DNA of 64,000 bases from Dryomyza anilis (lineage: Eukaryota > Arthropoda > Insecta > Diptera > Dryomyzidae). The stretch lies in contig OX638131.1 in NCBI GenBank assembly GCA_951804985.1, positions 40,428,044 to 40,492,043 on the forward strand. Reading direction: 5' to 3'. Numbering within the stretch: position 1 is the first letter of the stretch; every line of letters starts with the position of its first letter. Positions 58,861 through 64,000 of this stretch are shown here, piece by piece. Under the pieces are notes generated by a model, which was given only the letters and a program-made list of their open reading frames with translations, searched no databases and had not been told where the DNA came from. Position numbers and translations under genes: made by a program.

Positions 58861-59828
58861 ACCAGTAAGGAAGATAAGATTACATGAGAAATTTTGGTAT
58901 AAGTAAATTTTGGTTGTTAGAGTAGAATTCTGACAGTTATAAAAGTTCTAAGTCAACTATAAATACAAAACAAATATGTAAGTAGGGATTACAAATCCAG
59001 AAAACAACTTCTATTTTTTAATCGTGAACAAATTTTCTTTTATTTGTAAGAATGGATTGGTGTATCGATTTTCGTTATTTTTTCGGGGCACTACAAGTCG
59101 GTTCGCGAGAAAAATATTATTTTTATATATATTGTTATGAAAATTCAGTCTACGGAAAACTGTTCTACGAGTTCGTATCGCAGGATTGTGTACAAAATAA
59201 AAACACTCTTATGTTCTAACAAATTCTAACAACTGCTGCAAGTCCCCAATTTCACTTGACATTGATCACACAAGATGCACTCGACCACTTTCCAATCACC
59301 ACTGAAGTGCTGTACCTCAGTTGCGGCTCGCTTATATACTTCAGTTTCGAGATCCTTCTACTCGTTTCGTGAATGACGCATGTTATTGGCATCTCATTCG
59401 CACTCATGTGTTTTAATGTGCAGATCTTCCGTCTCTTTCTAACACATTGCTTAGTGCGCTGAATTGTCTTGCGTCTCATTTATTATTGTTGAATGCTTGC
59501 ACAGTCTGGCAAATTACCTCTTTTCGTAACAATATATTTTCCCGAAACAATTTATAATTTACTCGGACGGTATAATGAAAAATTCACCCATAGATGTTAG
59601 TAGATGTTAATGGCCAGGTCACTGGTGATAATAGACCGATTATACTTATTTTCAATAGATATATAAGTAATCTAACTTCGGAATTAGATTGGTCTAGATT
59701 TCTAGTTTTCCTGTAATCACGATTTTAATTGACAGATGGACGGACGCCCCTAAATCGACTGAGGATTTAGAGTTACAAACAGATGACCAAACTAATATAT
59801 ATTTTCACTCTTAGTTTAGGGTATAAAA
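58861..59828 (+). mobile_element. mini-me-like element, copy H, interrupted by a solo LTR
   Basis: Diverged copy: the start resembles the others (GATTACATGAGAAATTTTGG) and the end has TAAATCGACTGAGGATT and TTTAGGGTATAAA. The GTCY tract is reduced to CAGATGGACGGACG. A 399-base LTR lies inside it at 59133-59531. Confidence 0.6.
59133..59531 (-). mobile_element. Solo LTR of a retrotransposon
   Basis: Ends are TGTTATGA on the left and TCGTAACA on the right, that is TG...CA with short inverted termini. Both sides have ATATAT, consistent with a 4-6 base target duplication but in low-complexity DNA. On the minus strand TATATAAG is followed 30 bases later by a TCAGTG initiator, the expected LTR promoter layout. 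GC content is higher than in the host mini-me element. No primer-binding site, gag or pol is present, so internal recombination has left a single LTR. Family not assignable. Confidence 0.6.
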
Positions 59829-60106
59829 AAACCCGATGTTAAAGTTTTAAAGGCCAGCTACAACTGAGAAATAGATATTTTATTGATCTGGAAGGTCGAT
59901 GTTAATAAGATCGATGTGACGAAAATCCAATTACAATTTTGTACGCCGTTATTTTTTTACCTTATTAAAAACTAAAAGCTTTGCAAGATTTTTTTATTCC
60001 AGTCTACTGATGGTTTGATATATTAGTGCTGAATAATCCAAGTCTGAGATACTAAAATTTTGGACACTTAAGCAGCACTTTAAAATTTCGAATATAAAGA
60101 CAAACA

Positions 60107-60535
60107 CCCTAGTAGAAATTTTGGTAGGGCCATGGTCATGAAGTGATCATGTCATTATTTGAGATGATCGGGATATGAAGAGGCCCATAATGTCCTTGTA
60201 ACACAGTGTCCTGATCATGTACTGACTTCAGGCCATGATCATGTACTGATCGGGCAATTCCCCATTTTATTATTTACCCGACAATTGCCTTGTCAGAGCC
60301 CGAGCATAATAGGGTTTCTCTCATTAAATCTCGATCATTGTCTGATGTCATTTCCTTATGAGGAACAAATAATGTAGCTATGATCGGGAACATTGACTAT
60401 TTAGATAATGAAAACCCTGGTATGGTAAGCATGATAAGGGCATGCAAAGGCAATGATCATATTTTCTCTAATAGGACTTACCCAACGAAAACCCGATCAA
60501 TTCCTGATGGCGCATCAGGCAAATTTCTACTAGGG
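60107..60535. mobile_element. MITE with CCCTAGTAGAAATT ends, full length
   Basis: 429 bases bounded by CCCTAGTAGAAATTTT and AAATTTCTACTAGGG, with CA on both sides as a possible 2-base duplication. The interior is rich in palindromic TGATCATG-type motifs. A frame of 61 codons starting at 60380 is inside it and not a gene. Confidence 0.76.
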
Positions 60536-61974
60536 CAGTCGAAAATTGTGACAAGAAAAGATTAATAATCTGCATTATGTTGGTCATACGGTGTCCAACA
60601 GACTTCCTTATAAGAGTATAAATAATATCATCCAATTACAAAAAATCTTATCGATTTGTCACACTTCCACCTTAATTGAGTGGATATCTTAGAGAGTTTT
60701 AAATTTACTGATGTTGTCAAATGTGTTCGGAACATAAGCTAAATACAATGATAAAATTCTACTAATTTGACGACATTACCACACAAAAGACCCGCAAGTA
60801 TTTAACCGTGAAAAGCGTTTAATTTGCACACTTTTTCACGTCGTTGAGAATATGTCGCCGAGTCGCGTGTAGGGTCCACAGCGAGGGAGCACCACGTCAA
60901 CAGTACCAATTATGTCAACATCAAAGTGATGTCTGCACAACAACAAACAGGCCGACAACGACGGAGCGCGACTGCAATCCCTTCCTCCTCTTCCTTCTTC
61001 ATCTAATTCTCCGCCTCCTCCTCAGCGAAGCATTGGAGTAAGCTTTGATGGAGATAGAGTGTTTCCCGAAGTGTACTCAATGATCCAAATTGCAACATTA
61101 GGTACCAAACACATCAGGTTTTCCGCCATGGTTGATGTTTGCTTAAGCTTAATGTGTTTAGCGGGCCATTAATGTTGACGACATCGACTGGGCCCATAGG
61201 ATGCTGAGAGGTTCATTTAGTGGCTTTTAGTGGTTACATCCCATATACCTTTTAGTGGTTTGCTGTAGAAAGTTTAAATAAATATTTTTGAATAGTGAAA
61301 ATATGAGTGGAAATATAACAATTCAAATATGGTATATTTTCATAGATTATAATAAGCACCATTGTTTGGAAAAACTTTTCATTTCGTTTAATTTTAATAA
61401 TTCCATTTCCAACGTGCAAAGTTTTCTTTGTTACATGGAAAAATGTAAAGTTTAGAAATACCACAGTGCAGCTAATATAATTATTTCGAATTCTTAGAAA
61501 TTTCATGTCCTAACTAAACAATCTTAATATAATTCTACGTCACCCTGAAATTGTACGTTGTCAAATATCAAAGCCAACGAAGACCGCAAAAAACACAAAT
61601 AATTACTGTCTTAATTCATTCAATTTGGGAGCCCGATGAAAGATGAAACAGCGAGGAAACCGCATCAGTGTCAAAAAAATAAGCCACAAAACAAAACACT
61701 TGTAGCCGGTTTGGAATGACAACGAGACGAGGAGGCATTCGATCAGAATATCCAAAGATACAGTTACTGTGAGTGATAAAGAATTTTACAAAAGCCCTGC
61801 TGATTGACGATTGCAGTCAATTGTAGGAATTCATATATAAACAATTAAACCTTGAGTCATTTCGTTGGACATTGACGACTTAATACAATGCGCTACTTAT
61901 GATTATAAACATTATTGAAATATAGTTTTTGAGAATATATGAGATGGAATATATAAAACGTTGTTTTTTTGAGG
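60536..61974. other. Unique stretch with GC-elevated part, no gene called
   Basis: 60840-61050 and 61120-61210 are GC-elevated and contain pyrimidine-rich CCTCCTCTTCCTTCTTC. The frame of 65 codons at 60844 lacks a domain. May be regulatory or an untranslated exon; undecided. Confidence 0.3.
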
Positions 61975-62385
61975 GGACTCTATGAAAATGGGCCTCAAGA
62001 AATAAAATCGTCAGAAATGAAATAAAGTACCAACAGACAACACTAGGATGTTATTTCCTAAATTGGGAATTTATTTCGTTTTTAAAATGGGGACTATATT
62101 TTTTCATTAAATAAGGCCCAATTAATTAAAAAAATATAAATTTGGTACATTGCCTAATTTCAAATTTTGAAAATTTCTTAAAAAACTAAATAAAACCTCA
62201 TTTTTATGGTGTTTTATTTCATTTATATTCAGGGTTTTATTTCATTTCAATGGGGCTTTGTATCATTTTCAAAAATGTGGCATTATTGTGTTACGAATTC
62301 AAGCCACAATATTGCGGCGGAGTTATTTCATTAAATTAGTTTAGGGCGTTATTTCCTTATTTCATAGAGCCGTTTTCAGAGGTAG
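61975..62385. repeat. TTATTTCATTT-rich segment with weak inverted ends
   Basis: GACTCTATGAAAATGGGCCTC at the left and TTATTTCATAGAGCCG at the right share an inverted CTCTATGAAA. In between, GGGTTTTATTTCATTT, GGCGTTATTTCCTTATTTC and the opposite-strand form GAAATAAAGT recur. Perhaps a decayed MITE. Confidence 0.4.
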
Positions 62386-62839
62386 TTATTAGTAGGTCCT
62401 CCTCAATCTAAATTTCCACATTCACATTTAAAAACTATGCATTTTTAATAAATTTGGACAACCGATAAACGGAGATATCACTTGGCGATTTTTTAGGTAT
62501 ACAGGACTATCAGACACCCAGCCTCTGTTCACCAGTTTTCGATAAAGAGTAGTCTACAGATTTATTCAACGTCCCTTTTTATAAAATCAACATAATAAAA
62601 TATTGTAAACACTGTAAAAACTTTGTTGAAACTCCGAAATTTGAATAATTACCCCGACAAAATTCTGAAGATTTTTCAATCACTTTTGGTAGTCTAATTT
62701 TCCAAAAAAACAACAATGTTTTTGTGTGTTTATTTTGTGTACATTGGTTCATTTTTGATACTTTAAATCCCTGAATCACTGAAAATAGTGGTCGTAAATG
62801 CAAATCTCTCTAAAACATTAATTAATCGAAGAGGGTGTC

Positions 62840-63605
62840 TCAAACCCTGGTCAGTTGATTTATGTACACTTCCCCGAAGCGATCTCGTCGAAGTGGACAC
62901 TACTCCAAAAGGACATTTCGCCGAAAGACAATTCAAGAATGGATATTTCGCTGAACAAACATTGCGCCGAATGGACTTTTTCCCGAAATGGATGTTTCCC
63001 CAAAATGAACACGTAATGAGCATTTCCACTCCCCGGAAATGGACATTTCCTGAAATGGAGATTACCCCGAAAAGCATTTCACCTAATCCCACATGAAAAT
63101 TCCCCCAATTGTTTTTTTCCTGAATGGACGTTTCCCCAAAATGGACAATACCCCGAAATGAACATTTACCCGATATGAAAATTTATCCGAAATGGATATT
63201 CCTCGGTCGATTTTCTCTGAAAGACATATTCCCGAAGTGATTTCCTCGAAGTAGAGACTTCCCCTAAAAAAGATTTCACCAAATGTATATTTCCCGAACG
63301 AACGTTTTGCCGAATGGACATTTTTCCGAAATGGATGTTTCCCCAAAATGGACACTCTCCCAAAATGAAAATTTTCCCGAAATGGACATTTCCTGAAATG
63401 GAGATTCCCCGAAAGACATTTTACCGAATGGATATTTTCCCAAAGAAACATTGCTTCGAATAAACTTTTCCACGAATGGAACGAAATGAACATTTCCCAG
63501 AAATGGACATTTCCCCGAAATAAACATTTCCCAGAAATGGACATTTCCCCGAAATGAACATTTCCCAGAAATGGACATTTCCCCGAAATGCAAATGGCTT
63601 TGGAG
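62840..63605. repeat. Minisatellite of palindromic 17-base units, block 1
   Basis: The unit is CCCCGAAATGGACATTT with variants; each has the imperfect palindrome GAAATG-GA-CATTTC. Near 63490-63597 the units form regular 34-base dimers alternating CCCAGAAATGGACATTT and CCCCGAAATGAACATTT. Units elsewhere are 17-21 bases. Minus-strand frames here (repeats of HFGEMSISGKCPF) are open only by virtue of repeat composition and lack a consistent start, so I do not call a protein. Confidence 0.78.
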
Positions 63606-63804
63606 AAAAGACTTTCGGGAGAGTATTCTGCTACGGGTCGATTTGGTCTGAAATGCTTTGTATACATTAATTAAAAAAAGAAAACGTTCTGAACTCAGAT
63701 TATCTTTTTTTGCACTCTCCGTATAAAACATTTAATATTTAATATTTATATTTTTTTCGGTGTATTCATTTTGTGCCTAAAAAATAAATCTTCCAAATCC
63801 ATTG

Positions 63805-64000
63805 ATTGCCTGAAAGACATTTTTCCGAAGCGATTTCCTCGAAGAAGATATTTCCCGAACAAACGTTTCGCCGAATGGACATTTTTCCGAAATGAAAATT
63901 TCCCCGAAATGGACATTTCCTGAAATGGAGATTTCCCCGAAAGACATTTTACCGAATGGATATTTCCCCAAACAAACATTGCTCTGAATAAACTTTTCTA
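63805..64000. repeat. Minisatellite of palindromic units, block 2 (runs off the window)
   Basis: Follows 200 bases of unrelated sequence. Its order of variant units copies that of 63217-63474 almost exactly, so it is a duplicated block and not an independent array. The right boundary is not visible. Confidence 0.75.

Noticed and set aside
62763..63979. Cys/His/Phe-containing repeat protein of up to 194 codons on the minus strand
   Set aside because: Open frames shift between units because 17 is not divisible by three. The peptide periodicity mirrors the DNA repeat and there is no signal, start context or conserved domain.

Overview
The window looks like intergenic or very long intronic DNA from a schizophoran (higher) fly. 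It is strongly AT-rich, has almost no long open frames, and is packed with dipteran-type transposable-element relics: mini-me-like elements with GTCY tracts, a DD41D Tc1/mariner (rosa-type) relic with its MITEs, tRNA-headed SINEs, hAT-type MITEs and one solo LTR. Nothing bacterial, viral or organellar was seen. The species cannot be named from the sequence.

Only one convincing host coding region was found. A GC-richer island at about 29.3-31.5 kb holds a candidate Inr/DPE-like start, a leader of about 1.3 kb and an ATG-started frame (30898-31494, +). The frame encodes a signal peptide followed by a Gly/Ser/Asn/His-rich tract. It is either the first coding exon of a gene whose next exons lie outside the window (a good splice-donor-like GTGAGT overlaps the stop), or a small intronless secreted protein with AATAAA 85 bases downstream. 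The only other recognisable protein is the broken transposase at 57.1-58.4 kb (-).

Layout: 0-12 kb holds repeat clusters, a 1.07 kb inverted duplication, an older 1.6 kb inverted-arm element carrying a SINE and a MITE, a second SINE type, a mini-me copy and a 975-base hAT-like element. 13.6-14.2 and 19.3-19.9 kb are non-repetitive islands with clustered TGACAG and CAGCTG motifs. 15-20.6 kb holds mini-me copies. 20.9-27.3 kb holds minisatellites, a sub-repeat element, degenerate tandem repeats and the first mariner MITE. 29-31.5 kb is the gene. 34-36 kb holds the second mariner MITE, a mini-me copy and other MITEs. 38-39.6 kb is a dispersed non-coding repeat. 41.8-51.7 kb contains MITEs with visible TSDs, a 247-base tandem array and a long inverted repeat. 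51.75-52.6 kb is a three-level nest (SINE in hAT MITE in mini-me). 52.9-60.5 kb holds more SINEs, the mariner, a solo LTR inside a mini-me copy and a MITE. 62.8-64 kb is a palindromic-unit minisatellite in repeated blocks that runs off the window end.

No CRISPR array, rRNA, functional tRNA gene or operon was found. The main biological content is transposon history: which elements gave rise to which MITEs, and who inserted into whom.
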